Origin: Ehretia macrophylla
Taxonomy: Eukaryota; Streptophyta; Magnoliopsida; Boraginales; Ehretiaceae
Direction: 5' to 3'
NCBI GenBank assembly: GCA_037974665.1
Contig: CM075770.1
Span: forward strand, 61,763,850-61,827,849
DNA: 64,000 nucleotides
The notes beneath the pieces were generated by a model that was given only the letters and a program-made list of their open reading frames with translations, made no database searches and was not told the origin of the DNA. Of the stretch, positions 10,404 through 22,740 are shown in pieces; position 1 is the first letter of the stretch, and every line of letters begins with the position of its first letter. A program made the position numbers and the translations under genes.

Positions 10404-13400
10404 TGTAATACCTCGACCCTGAGCATATAGTTATTTTATTTACTTGCGTATATTAATATGCTTATTTTAATCATTTGCGTACATTTACATGTTACCTTAA
10501 TTGTTTGCATATAATTATTAGCATTACTTTTTATATTTCTTGGAAAATGTGCATTCGTTTTATTTAGTTTACATTCACGTGCATTTTTTTTTATATTCTA
10601 AGTATCGTAGGCATATCGTAGGCAATAAAATAATTACACTACACTAGACTAGCTAACTAGATTAGTCAAAATACTATAAGGTGGCAAACTAGAAATATAC
10701 ACTTAGTTAATGGGGCAATTTGGTCTTTGGAACCACCTAGATATTTTTATCTAACATAAAACACACACAACACACCCCACACACACACAAAAATACTGCA
10801 ACACACACACACATCAGACCACACACAACACACACCAATCGATCAAAAGAAGAAAGAGGAGAAGAAGAAGAAATAAACAACCCCGAGCCGATTTTCTCGC
10901 ATTTTCGTGTCTTAGCTCGCGTTCCTAGCATGTGTAAGGTAAGGGAAAATCTTTTAAAAACTGATTTCAGAACTTACATTGCATATATATGTGTTTTTGA
11001 GTAAGAAATTGTTGTATTAGACAAGTTTATACATGTATATGTTTGCAGGATTTTGTTGTAGCTGCTGTACTTTATGTATTGTTTGAGCAAATAATTATTT
11101 TGGGAAAATTTTGGAAAAATCACATATTAATCTAGACTTGGAGAGGTACAATTTTCATGTTGGAAGAATTGTGAAGAAAAATCTTTTGTTTGCTCGTAAT
11201 TGCTGAAATCAGTGAAGTTTTGTAGTTGACTGGAACTGGACAGTTTTACTTGCCTGAATTTCGTGGAGTTTTTGACCTAGTTAGATAACTTGGAAAATTA
11301 TGAAAATTTTACAGAACCTAGATAAGCTAGTTTAGAACAAGTTCTGTTTAGGTCGCGTTGGCCAATTCCTCCATCTAGTGCCTCTAAGAAAAAAAAAACC
11401 GAAACCTGACAGAATTCGTGACCAATCTGGACAACTTTGATCACTTGAGTTGTTTTAGTCATATCTTGATGAATTTAACTCAGAATCGAGTTCTGTTTGA
11501 TTCTAGAGTTATCTAATTTCGAAGAGATTTCCATACACATAAAAATAAATTTCATAGGAGGTCATTTGCTTAGTTAATTGTACAGCCAAAGTTGAGGTAC
11601 TGCTGAGATGTTGAAACTGTTAAACTTATTTATTTTGTGCTCTTTGGCTTCTTGAGGTTAAATAATGTACTATATATGCTTATCTATGCTTATTTTACTC
11701 TCAAATATGGGTATCTAATATGTCTATGTGATTGGATAACTTGATTCATTACTAGTATTGCCTTATTGAATTAAAAAGGGGAAAAATGAAGTTAGAGCCT
11801 TAATGCTTAGTTTTAGCTTGGTTATTGAGTTATATGTGTTGTAGAGACTAGGATCACTTATTAGTTGCTCAAAATAAAGTGAATGGGGTGTATTTGTGTA
11901 TGGTGAACTTAAGGGCCCGAGTAGTCTTCTTGTGTATAAGGGGTGTTTATGTGGTTTCTTGAGTTATATGAGTAGTTTAGGGGCTAAATGAATGACTTGC
12001 CTTAAATTGTTCAATGGATTACTTTACTTGCGTGTTTGGCTATCATGTGGAATTACTTAATGTATTATGTTGTAGTGGATGCTAGGTAATTTGTTCAATT
12101 GTGTGTAGGCTACATGTTTGCTAAAAGTTTTAAGAGAGGAATAGAAATGCGTTGCATACTAGTATATTGCTTGTAGTTAGTTTAGTGCATGAAAACATCA
12201 AGTAGAACAAGAAGTGCATATTCGGTCAACCCACTGCCCCTGTATTTCAAACCTCTTTTGACTTATTAAACGTGCTCAAAACTTAACAAAATTTATCTAG
12301 AAGCTAGATTAGGCAGTTTAGAGCAAATGTTGATTTCTAGGGCTAAGGCTAATTCTAACGTTTTAACCCTTTGATCATATAATTTCTGAATTGTAGCCTG
12401 AATCTCGCTAGAACTGGACATTAATGCGCAGTTACACAAAAATAGCTATAACTTGAGAAATATAGCTCCGAATTAAGATCCGTTTGAGGCTAAAGTTATC
12501 TAAACTCGAAGAGCTACGTTTATATATAAAAATCAAAAACTTTGAAGATAACTAGCATGGATAACCGAACTGATTAAGTTAGGGTTCTGTTAGAGGAATA
12601 GAAAAAGTATATGCTTTTGTGAAGTTCTACCTTGATTTGTTTGGAGTTTGAGGTCATTTGAACTAATTGATGGTTATAAGGTGTCTATTGAGTTATATTA
12701 TGTGTTAAATAAATGAGTTGATTAGTATTTGTGAGATTTAATTGCCACGAGCTTATAGTGTTAGTCTTATAAGAACCTTGTTTGAATTGGTATGTAAGCA
12801 TCTCTGTGGTTAATTAAGTTGATTCATTGAATTAGATTAAACTATAAATGTTGCAGTAAGTGTTGTGTCATAATCTAATAGGATTGCAATAAATTGTAGA
12901 GTTAGCTTAAGTAGATAAAAGTTAATGACTTGCCTTAAATTGTTCAATGGATTACTTTACTTGCGTGTTTGGCTATCATGTGGAATTACTTAATGTATTA
13001 TGTTGTAGTGGATGCTAGGTAATTTGTTCAATTGTGTGTAGGCTCCATGTTTGCTAAAAGTTTTAAGAGAGGAATAGAAATGCATTGCATACTAGTATAT
13101 TGCTTGTAGTTAGTTTAGTGCATGAAAACATCAAGTAGAAAAAGAAGTGCATATTCGGTCAGCCCACTGCCCCTGTCTTTCGAAGCTCTTTTTACCTATT
13201 AAACGTGCTCGAAACTTAACGAAATTTATCTAGAAGCTAGATTAGGCAGTTTAGAGAAAATTTTGATTTCTAGGGCTAAAGCTAATTCTAACGTTTTAGC
13301 CCTCTGATCATATAATTTCTGAATTGTAGCCTGAATCTCGCTAGAACTGGACAATAATGTGCAGTTACACGAAAATAGCTATAACTTGAGAAATATAGCT

Positions 13401-15373
13401 CCGAATTAAGATCCGTTTGAGGCTAAAGTTATCTAAACTCGAAGAGCTACGTTTATATATAAAAATCAGAAACTTTGAAGATAATTAGCATGGATAACCG
13501 AACTGATTAATTTAGGGTTCTGTTAGAGGAATGAAAAAAGTATATGCTTTTGTGAAGTTCTATCTTGATTTGTTTGGAGTATGAGGTCATTTGAACTAAT
13601 TGATGGTTATGAGGTGTCTATTGAGTTATATTATGTGTTAAATAAATGAGTTTATTAGTATTTGTGAGATTTAATTGCCACGAGCTTATAGTGTTAATCT
13701 TATAAGAACCTTGTTTGAATTGGTATGTGAGCATCTCTGTGGTTAATTAAGTTGATTCATTGAATTAGATTAAACTCTAAGTGTTGCAGTAAGTGTTGTG
13801 CCATAATCTAATAGGATTTTAATAAATTGTAGAGTTAGCTTAAGTAGATAAAAGTTAATGTTTGTTGTAGTTAAAGTAATTGAAGTATTTTTCATGTTAA
13901 TGAACATTGAATCAAGTCTAGTTGCCCCTCATGATGTTAATGAATATTTTCAAGCTTGCCTTTAAGTCTATATGTAAAACTAGTTAGTTATTTGCATGTC
14001 GAGTTTAAATGGATTAAGGTTATATGCTGGATATGCTTCGAATTGTGCCAAAGGAAAAAAGGGAATAAGTGTCAAAATTAAGCCTAATGTTGAAAATATA
14101 TTGGAATGCTAGTTTTCATGTTGTTCTATTGATTATTGGGTTGCTTGTATGTGACTTTGCATGATTATCAAATATTATGTTGTTATTTGTTATAAAGTGT
14201 ATAGTTGTGTTGTATTGAACTAAATTACGAATCCTGTGTGAATTATTAGTTTTGAGGACAGGGGAAAAGATTGGGAGAGTTCGTGGCTTCTGGAGGTGAG
14301 GGAGTCTTCATTTTTTTTTGTACATCTTAACTTATCTTATTGTTTATAGATTGTACGATTAGCAATTTAAATAGTTTATATGTACTATTTACTCGCTATC
14401 ATGTGTTTTCTCGTGTTATTTGTGTTTAATTGCGAGGGTGGCCTACTTTGTCGTCCCTCTTATATGATCTTTGATATTCTTGATTCTCGTGATCTTGTCT
14501 TGGGGTTGCACAACCTTTTCGGACATAGTAGCGTCGAGAAACACGGGCGGCGTCGGGCTTGCCGTGCTCCCTCGACTACCATAGTACCTATTCCCTTCTC
14601 GCTGAGGCATACTCCACTACCCCAGAGGCGTGGTTCACCTGCTGGGCATGGACCTACCTCAGGAGAAAGGGTCGTAGGATCGAGATACATCCGGAGTATC
14701 CCAACTTGTTGGAGTAAGGGTTTGCCAGCACTTGCGTGAAGTTCGTGGCTCGTGGTTCGAGATTGAAGACTTAAAGTAGAACCGTATCCTTTTTAATGTG
14801 GTTAATCACTTGGTATTTAATATTGTTCTTTTATGTTATATGTATATGACTTCTTGTCTTTGCATATCATATTGTATGCCCCGGTATATTGTATCACCTC
14901 CCTCGTAAGGCAACATTATTGCTCACTCCTCATTTAACATGTTTTAGGAGAAGCTAAGGTTGAGCCCCAGCTAGTTGTTGAAGAAGAAGAAATACTGCTT
15001 GAGTTTGTCCCTTGAATGCTTTCTTGTGAGGTTGACTTGTTCAGATGTGCATATGAAGAATATGATACTTTTGTATAAGTTCTATTTTGAGACCTTGTGT
15101 GGTCTTGTATGTATTTATGTGGTATGAAAGATTATAATACCAATTCAACCCTTATATAGCTGGGTAGTTGTAGTTGGGATGTAATAACTTATAGTCTACT
15201 ATGCTGCTTAAGTATTTTGCATGATTATATGTCTAATGAACGGAGAATGTTGGATTATAGTTTTGTAATTGTATTCTATTATTCGCAGGTCTTCGGATTG
15301 TCCTATAAACAGGGGAGACTCTGTTTGTTTCCCCTAAATTTTCGTGCCTTGTGCTTGGGATCGGGACGCTACA
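10404..15373 (+). mobile_element. Solo LTR, ~4.97 kb (family I), in satellite
   Basis: It begins TGTAATACCTCGACC and ends TCGGGACGCTACA. The 5-bp duplication AAACA flanks it (10399-10403 and 15374-15378), and removing the insert restores a continuous satellite monomer. No PBS, gag, pol or second LTR lies between, so it is a solo LTR left by LTR-LTR recombination. Landmarks match family F: AC-rich tract (10761-10832), GAA-rich tract (10845-10876), donor-like AAG|GTAAGG (10939), GC-rich module (14431-14730), acceptor-like GTTTTAG|GAG (14947) and terminal CGCAG|GT (15290). It is enlarged by a 933-bp internal tandem duplication. Confidence 0.88.
11991..13860 (+). repeat. 933-bp direct tandem duplication inside solo LTR
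   Basis: The block starting AATGACTTGCC at 11991 restarts at 12924 and ends with AATG at 13857-13860, so unit length is 933 bp. The 4-bp word AATG stands at all three borders, which suggests slippage or microhomology-mediated duplication. The two copies are nearly identical, with scattered substitutions. Each copy contains the conserved segment with GGCTAAxGCTAATTCTAACG and a 'ctataacttgagaaatatag' stretch. Confidence 0.88.
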
Positions 15374-15378
15374 AAACA
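15374..15378. repeat. Target site duplication AAACA (right)
   Basis: It pairs with 10399-10403 around the solo LTR. Satellite sequence resumes with CATTTACAAAATTTAATG. Confidence 0.85.
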
Positions 15379-17243
15379 CATTTACAAAATTTAATGTTAA
15401 ATAAATTAAGTTATTTAATATAAAATTATTTAATTTATAATTTTTTATTACAAATTTTGGTTTTTGAATACCATTTTGTAGTCCCATGGTAGCCATTTGC
15501 CACCAAACGGCGACAAAAAGTAAAAGTTTGGGGGCCATTTGGTCGCCAATAGATAGGAAGGGGATACAAATTAAAAATATAAACCAAATTGTTTATATAA
15601 ATAAATAAATTCATTTATTTAGAATAAAATTAATAATATAAATCAAAAGTTGTTTTTAGATAATATAAAACATATTTACAAAATTTAATGTTAAATAAAT
15701 TTAGTTATTTAATATAAAATTAATTAATTTATAATTTATTATAACAAATTTTAATTTTTGAATACCATTTTGTAGTCCAGTGGTGGCGAATGGCTACCAA
15801 ACGGCAATAAAAAGTAAAAGTTTGGTGGTCATTTGGTCGCTAATAGATATGAAGGGGCTACAAATTAAAAATATAAATCAAATTATTTATATAAATAAAT
15901 AAATTCATTTATTTAGAATAAAATTAATAATATAAATCAAAAGTTGTTTTTAGATAATATAAAACATATTTACAAAATTTAATGTTAAATAAATTTAGTT
16001 ATTTAATATAAAATTAATTAATTTATAATTTATTATAACAAATTTTAGTTTTTGAATGCCATTTTGTAGCCCCGTGGTTGCCATTCGCCACCAAACGATG
16101 ACAAAAAGTAAAAGTTTCGTGGTCATTTCGCTAATAGATATGAAGGGGATACAAATTAAAAATATAAATCAAATTGTTTATATAAATAAATAAATTCATT
16201 TATTTAGAATAAAATTAATAATATAAATCAAAAGTTGTTTTTAGATAATATAAAACATATTTACAAAATTTAATGTTAAATAAATTTAGTTATTTAATAT
16301 AAAATTAATTAATTTATAATTTATTATAACATATTTTAGTTTTTGAATTCCATTTTGTAGCCCCGTTGTCGCGATCGGCCACCAAATGGCGACAAAAAGT
16401 AAAAGTTTGTTAGCCATTTGGTTGCTAATAGATATGAAGGGGCTACAAATTAAAATTTTAAATTAAATTGTTTATATAAATAAATAGATTCATTTATTTA
16501 GAATAAAATTAATAATATAAATTAAAAGTTATTTTTAGATAATGTAAAACATATTTATAAAATTTTATGTTAAATAAATTTAGTTATATAATATAAAATT
16601 AAATAATTTATAATTTATTATAACAAATTTAAGTTTTTGAATACGATTTTGTAGTCCCGTGGTGGCCATTAGCCACAAAACGGTGACAAAAAGTAAAAGT
16701 TTGGCCGCTAATAGATATAAAGAGGCTGCAAATTAAAAATATAAATCAAATTGTTTATATAAATAAATAAATTCATTTATTTAGAATAAAATTAATAATA
16801 TAAATCAAAAGTTATTTTTAGATAATATAAAACATATTTACAAAATTTAATGTTAAATAAATTAATTATTTAATATAAAATTAATTAATTTATAATTTAT
16901 TATAACAAATTTTAGTTTTTGAATATCATTTTGTAGCCCCGTGGTGGCGATTGGCCAACTAACGAAGACAAAAAGAAAAAGTTTGGTGGCCATTTGGTCG
17001 CCAATAGATAGGAAGGGGCTACAAATTAAAAATATTAATCAAATTGTTTATATAAATAAATAAATTCATTTATTTGTAATAAAATTAATAATATAAATCA
17101 AAAGTTATTTTTAGATAAAATAAAACATATTTACAAAATTAAATGTTAAATAAATTTTTATATTTAATATAAAATTAATTAATTTATAATGTATTATAAC
17201 AAATTTTAGTTTTTGAATACCATTTTGTAGCCCAGTGGTGGCC

Positions 17244-17248
17244 ATTGG
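17244..17248. repeat. Target site duplication ATTGG (left end of nested block)
   Basis: It matches ATTGG at 39696-39700. Joining the outer flanks (GTGGCC + ATTGG + CCACCAAAC) restores a normal monomer core exactly, so everything between entered at this one site. Confidence 0.8.
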
Positions 17249-17316
17249 TGTAACGCCCCGATCCCTACGAGACCAAGACTCCTATTTATCACGTTATTCT
17301 CCACCCAATTCCAAAC
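17249..17316 (-). mobile_element. Element B, terminal 68 bp of its 3' LTR (rest after element A)
   Basis: TGTAACGCCCCGATCCC is the reverse complement of a family LTR end (GGGATCGGGGCGTTACA). The sequence breaks at CCAAAC where element A is inserted and resumes at 26812 with CCCGGGCACGAAATTTAGG. The intact relative at 41231 (element E) reads straight through this point. Confidence 0.88.
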
Positions 17317-19790
17317 TGTGATGCCCGAGAAATTCTTTATAAATTCCTTATAGCTGTTGTACACCTACTTGCGCATTCTTACGTGCATCAACTTTCTAGC
17401 TTAATTGCTTTTATTAGAGGTCACTATTCATAAAATTTTCGACTGCCTCGAAAGTTAGATTTCATATTTTTCCTAGATCATATGACATCTAGAAGGAATC
17501 GAGACCTAGTTATTTTGGACTTTCGAGCTTGGGAGTGTGCGTTTAGAAAATAGTTTTCATGTCATTTGAATAGTGTTACGTAAGAATAGTGTTAGTTGCA
17601 AGTAGACACATTTAAAATTGCATTTTGGCCCTAGTTTGATCAAGTTTTTGGGACTATTTGACTTTAATTAATAGACATACATATACATATAATATCTAAA
17701 CTCATAAAATAAAACAACACACAAATAATTGATCATCAAACAAAAGCAAAAATTACACTTATATCCCCCCCCTTGGCCGTCCACCTCTAGGAGAAGAAAG
17801 GAGGATTTTTCATCTTCAAAACTTGATCTTGGATGCTCCCTAAAGCTTCTACAAGTGATATCAACCTAGCTCAAGCTTATTCTTGCATCTACTAAACTTG
17901 TTTATGTGAGGGAGTTACATATTTCTTGTTTTAAAGTTGGTGCATATATATATGAAATTTCATATCATGTTGAATTTAACTATATTACTTGTTATAAATG
18001 CTTGTTATATGGTCTTTGAAGCCTATATAACTCTTTTGTATAGCTTGATAATATATGATATGGTTGATTGTAGAGATTGAACAAAGAATACGATGAATAA
18101 TGCTTGTTGTTAGGGTTTGGAATTAATTTGCTAATTAGCTTGAATTGAGACTCCAAATAGATGCTCTAGGCTTTAGTGAAACTTGTTGAAAAGCCACGTG
18201 AAGTTGAATCAACCAAAACTGAGCTAAATTGGGTAATTAGTCGACTTTAAAAAGGGGATTTTTCTCGTTGAGCAATCCGGGCAAGTTTAGGCTATGATTT
18301 GGGTATCCTTGGGGTAAAGAAGCACTTTTGGTGCTTTCGTTACGCGAAAATAGGGTTCGGTTAGTATAATTGTAGTTCAAACCCGCTCGGGGCCTTCTCG
18401 AACTTTTGCTTCAAAGATGGGTTTTTATGATTTTAATAGACGACTTTGGGCTTAATTAAGAATATAGTATGATTAGGATGTGGTTTGGAAACCTTGAAAA
18501 GTGCACAGGAGAAAGAAATCTTGGTTAAAGAAAGGGGAAAAGTAGTTTTTAACCATTCTTGTTGCATTGAGAACTTGTTGTTGAGTTGACTTGTATTGTA
18601 TTGACTATCCAAAGTATAATGAAGTTAATTGAGTTAATTGTGAGGAAAGATTTGGTTGATTGCTACTTTTAATTCTCTAAAGCCAATTCGTGCTATTGTG
18701 AACTTATATTGTGCATATATGTGAGGGCGGTCTACTTTGTCTACCCTCTTATGTGTTATTTGATATCTTGAATGATTGTGACTTGTCTCGGGGTTGCGCA
18801 ACCTATTCGGACATGGTAGTGTCGAGAAACAAGGGCGGCGTCGAGCTTGCCGTGCTCCCTCGACTACCATAGTGCCTATTCCCTTCTTGCTGAGGCATAC
18901 TCCACTACCCTAGAGGCGTGGTTCACCTGCTGGGCATGGACCTACCTCAGGAGAAAGGGTCGTAGGATCGGGATACATCCGGAGTATCCCAACTTGTTGG
19001 TGTTTAGGGTTTGCTGGCATTTGCGTGAAGCTCGTGGCTCGTGGTTCGTGATTGAAGACTTGAAGTGGAACCATATCCTTTTTAATGTGGTTAATTACTT
19101 GGCTTTTTACCTTGTTAGTTTATGTTGTATATATATGATTCTTGTGTTTGCATATCATATTGCACGCCCGGTATATTGCATCACCTCCCTCGCTGGGCAA
19201 CATTGTTGCTCACTCCTTATTTGACATGTTTCAAGAGAAGCTGAGGTGAATCCCTAGCTAATAGAAGGAGAGGAAGAAGAAAAAGTTCACGTAGAACATA
19301 ATCCGTGACTTTGTGTGCTAAGGTGGATCTTATGTGCAGTTTGCATGGAGTTCATGTTAAATGTTGTATTTTGAGACCTTGGGGTCTTGTATATATGTTG
19401 GTAGTTGAAGTCTTGTATGTTAGAGAAAGATGTTGGATTGTAATAATGGATTTTAGATTTCATCTTCTATTGCATGCTTGGAGTGTTTATTATCCTACAA
19501 ATAGAACTTAAAATTATAATTGTATCTAACTACTTTTGGTTAAAGCCAACTTGCCTCGCATGGTTGTGTGCTTAAGTAGATTGATGTTGCCCCAAGGCTC
19601 GGATGGCCTTGTGAATTTGACTTGGCTTTGGAAACGTGAGAAGATAGATTGTATAAATTGTTGTTTGTGGTTCCAATGTTATATATGACTATTCGCAGGT
19701 AACGGTTTAGTCCTTGGTACAGAGGAGACTCTGTCCGAGTGACGGGTTCAGGCTTGACCTTTAGCGTGGGGTTGGGTTCGAGGCGTTATA
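17317..19790 (+). mobile_element. Element A 5' LTR (2,474 bp)
   Basis: It starts TGTGATGCCCGAG and ends TCGAGGCGTTATA; the ideal ends seen in the 3' LTR are TGTGACGCCC and GGGGCGTTACA, so both tips have point changes. It contains a possible TATA region (about 17680-17695), a C-run and GAA-rich stretch (17766-17805), GTGAGG (17906), the GC-rich module (18722-19010), an acceptor-like block TTTCAAGAG (19228), the CAAGGC hairpin (19593-19611) and CGCAG|GT (19698). No protein is encoded. Confidence 0.93.
19593..19611 (+). promoter_or_regulatory. Conserved LTR hairpin CAAGGC-loop-GCCTTG
   Basis: CAAGGCTCGGATGGCCTTG folds into a 6-bp stem with the 7-nt loop TCGGATG. Copies of the motif are at 26609-26627, 33754-33772, 38114-38132, 51579-51597, 56703-56721 and 62989-63007 (plus), and in minus-strand form near 26962-26980, 41448-41467 and 44368-44387 (some with one stem change). 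Degenerate copies are near 4113 and 5889. It always lies about 80-190 bp before the LTR end. A role in the RNA leader is inference. Confidence 0.65.
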
Positions 19791-19797
19791 CTTTAGG

Positions 19798-19809
19798 TGG
19801 TATCAGAGC
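19798..19809 (+). promoter_or_regulatory. Element A primer-binding site
   Basis: TGGTATCAGAGC lies 7 bp after the 5' LTR and is complementary to initiator methionine tRNA. Confidence 0.93.
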
Positions 19810-20050
19810 TACTTGAATGCATGAAGCCAGGTTAACTTCCTTGGCATGTTGGTAGTGGTCTATATGTGAAAATGAATTATGTGAATATGTGATTGTTTAA
19901 TTGTTTAAGTACTTGGATAAAAGACATACTAGCATGAAAAAGGAATGATAAAGCATGACATGATAAGAATATGAAAAGTTTAGTGCATTTGTACATTATC
20001 TTTGCATAGTCTATTTGTCTATTATAATATTATGTTCTTCTAGCATTGAA
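19810..20050 (+). other. Element A untranslated leader
   Basis: About 240 bp between PBS and the gag start. The first part (GAAGCCAGG ... GGTAGTGGTC) is shared with G and, more distantly, with C (33969-34018), so it may carry packaging information. The remainder is AT-rich with no feature I can name. Confidence 0.5.
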
Positions 20051-21195
20051 ATGATGAGACGGGGTAGACCAAGGAGAGAGTCGGAGGAAGTTCCCAGACA
20101 GGATGTACCGGGGCAAGGTACAGGGGCAGCCGGGGATGTACTGCAGGGTCAGGAACTGAGTAATGCTCAGATTTTGGCCACAATGGCCACCGCAATGAAT
20201 ACCATAGCTCAGTTTGTGGTTCAGCAGGGTATAGCAGGTTTCGGCAGAGGTAATCAGGCTGCCAGAGCAGAGGGCAGTGGTGCTGCAGGGGGTAACTTGT
20301 ATGATAAATTCCTGCATCACGGGGCTTATAGTTTTTATGATAAGCCTGATGACATGAAAGCAGAGATGTGGTTGAGCAAATTTGAGAAAGTCACTACGAT
20401 ACTTGAGTGCAACGATGAAAGAAAGATTACTTATGCTGCTTTCTTAATGGAGGGTAACGCTGAGGAGTGGTGGCGCACTATTAGAGATAAATTGGATGCT
20501 GAGAGGGTCCAGCATGTATGGGCTGAATTTGTCCGTGAGTTTCGGGATAAATATGTATCGATTGTAGCTCGTGAGAGACATCAGGATGAATTCATAGCTG
20601 TGAGACAGGGAAACATGACTGTAGACCAGTATGAGGCTACCTTCACTAGACTTTCTCGATATGTGCCAGCTTTAGTTCAGGCGGAGGATGTGAAGATCCA
20701 GAGATTTATCACAGGGTTGAGAAGTGACATCATGCTTAATTTATCTTCGCAAGATTATCCGAGCTATGCTGCAGTAGTCAAGGCCGTATTGAGATATGAG
20801 AAATGCAAGGCAGATCAGTCAAGTAAATGTCAGTATCAGTCTCAGAGTCAGGGTTATTAGAAACAGTATCAGCAGTCTATTCAGACTCAACAGCCTAGGC
20901 AGACCCCAGAGCCACCCAGGACTAGTTCAGGTGCAGTCACAGCCGAGACCAACTCAGAGCCAACCATAGGGATAGTCAGAGACCTGACCAGTGACCGCTA
21001 AATCTCAGTAGGGTAGTTCTGCTACATCTACTTATAGGACTCCTACAAGAGGTGTTGCTGCCAAAAGGAACCTACAGTGTAATCATTACAATCGCAAGGG
21101 CCACACGGAGGCTGAGTGTTGGAGGAAATTGGGTCGTTGCATAGGTTGTGGCAGTGATCAACATAGAGTTAGAGATTATCCTAAGTTTAAATATG
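20051..21195 (+). pseudogene. gag: Element A gag (capsid and nucleocapsid), broken
   Basis: This is the structural protein that would form the virus-like particle and package RNA. The start is set at the ATG ATG AGA at 20051 because element G has the same start (63501); an upstream ATG at 20015 is in frame but less likely. The capsid region is typical of plant chromoviruses: WLSKFEKVTTILECNDERK, then EEWWRTIRDKL and REFRDKYVSIVARERHQDEF, then QYEATFTRLSRYVPAL. A TAG (about 20858) follows GQGYxK-like sequence, and a frameshift separates capsid from nucleocapsid. Two zinc knuckles are visible at about 21078-21120 and 21138-21180, but each has one zinc-binding Cys changed to Tyr (CNHYNRKGH... 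and ...HRVRDYP). The copy is dead. Confidence 0.9.
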
Positions 21196-21615
21196 GTCAG
21201 GGACAGACTTCAGGCCAGGGTACCCAGACTAGAGCTTCAGGAGCAGCTATTGTACCGCAAAGTCAGGCACGGGTATTTGCACTCGACCAGGAGGAGCTTC
21301 CAGAGACGATGTTGGTAGTTGAAGGTACTTTTCTTATTAATAGTCAGCCGGTAGTAGTTTTGATTGACACCGGGGCTACACATTCATTCATTACTCTTGC
21401 ATGTGCACAGTCTGCTGCATTAAAAGTTGATAAACTGCCGTATGTGATTGAAGTAGGTAATTCTATGGGTACTAAATTTGTTACGGAGTTTGTGTGTAAA
21501 GATTGTAATATTTGCATTAAGGGTCACATGTATCCTATTGACTTGATAATCATGCCATTTCGGGACTTTGAAGTTATCTTGAGGATAGATTGGTTGAGGG
21601 CGATATTATGCATGT
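21196..21615 (+). pseudogene. pol: Element A aspartic protease, frameshifted at its end
   Basis: This retroviral-type pepsin-fold protease would process the Gag-Pol polyprotein. The catalytic motif is LIDTGATHSFI, with the DTG codons at 21366-21374. Downstream are the family's DLIIMPFRDFEVI and IDWLR stretches, although the usual Gly before IDWL reads Arg (LRIDWL). The frame runs from the zinc knuckles without a stop. One extra base in the GGG near 21598-21600 shifts the frame just before the DCRRK stretch that begins the RT-side ORF, so protease and RT are no longer in one frame. Confidence 0.88.
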
Positions 21616-22740
21616 TTGGACTGTAGGAGGAAAGTTTTAACTTTAGAAGTACCTAACCAACCTGTTATTAAAGTAACTGGGAGTCGGAAATCTACTGAGA
21701 CTCGTATCATATCTTCTATTAAAGCTACTAAAATGTTGAGTAAAGGTTGTGATGCATATTTAGCTTATTTAATTAATCAGCCTGGAGATAAATTGAAATT
21801 GAATGAAGTACCTGTTATAAAAGAGTTTCTGGGGGTTTTCCCTGAGGAGTTGTGTGGATTACCACCTGATATGGAGATTGAGTTTGTGATTGACTTGTTG
21901 CCGGGAACTAATCCTATTTCGAGAACCCCATATAGAATGGTTCCCCCTGAGTTGCAGGAATTGAAAATTCAGCTACAGGGTTTACTTGAGAAAGGTTTTA
22001 TTCAGCCTAGTTCATCACCGTGGGGTGCTCCCGTATTATTTGTGAAAAAGAAAGACGGTACTCTGTGTTTGTTCATTGATTATCAAGGTCTTAATCAGGT
22101 GACGGTGAAAAATAAATATCCTTTGCCCTTAATTGAGGAGTTGTTTGATCAGCTGCAGTGTGCTGTTGTGTTTTCTAAATTTGACTTGAGGCAAGGCTAT
22201 TATCAATTGCGAATCCATAGAGAAGATGTACCTAAGACTGCATTTAGAACCAGGTACGGCCACTATGAGTTTGTTGTTTTACCATTTGGTTTGACAAATG
22301 CTCCAACCGCCTTTATGGATTTGATGCAGAGAGTATTTCGACACTATCTTGATCAGTTTGTTGTGATTTTTATTGATGATATATTAGTGTATTCTAAATC
22401 TGAGTCAGAGCATGAAGAACATTTGAGAATTGTGCTTCGAACCCTGCAAGAACATAAATTGTTTGCCAAATTTAGCAAATGCGAATTCTGGTTGAAACAG
22501 GTTGCCTTTTTAGGCCATATCATTTCACATGAGGGAATATATGTTGATCCTACTAAAATTGAGGTGGTTATGTCATGGATAAGACCCGAGACTGTCACGG
22601 AAGTTCGTAGCTTCTTGGGATTGGCGGGCTATTATAGGCGATTTGTTAAGGACTTTTCAAAGATTGCAGGGCCATTGACTACATTAACCTAGAAGAAAAC
22701 TGTGTTTAATTGGGATGATAGATGTGAAGCCAGTTTCTAG
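21616..22740 (+). pseudogene. pol: Element A reverse transcriptase
   Basis: This is the RNA-dependent DNA polymerase that copies the element RNA. The linker [12 protein letters not shown] is followed by the fingers ([17 protein letters not shown]), the palm motif [13 protein letters not shown], then [14 protein letters not shown] and the active-site box FIDD at 22369-22380, then [17 protein letters not shown] and the thumb/connection [14 protein letters not shown]. Both catalytic regions look intact. CIDYRGLN of relatives reads FIDYQGLN here. TAG codons interrupt the frame near 22690 and 22738. Confidence 0.93.

Larger units (their letters stand above)
15374..17248. repeat. Satellite-like array, ~292-bp monomer, about 6.4 copies
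   Basis: This is the continuation of the array interrupted at 10403. The same monomer and core occur with local losses, for example a shortened core near 16117-16130 and near 16690-16710. It ends in ...GTGGTGGCCATTGG, where ATTGG (17244-17248) is the left target duplication of the large nested block. Confidence 0.9.

Noticed and set aside
15374..17248. Centromeric identity of the satellite
   Set aside because: Period and composition alone do not show this. No CRM-type chromovirus was recognised, and no chromatin data are available.
22353..22598. Antisense ORFs over RT and RNase H (also 22744-23007 and 30960-31223)
   Set aside because: They are shadows of the pol reading frame on the opposite strand.
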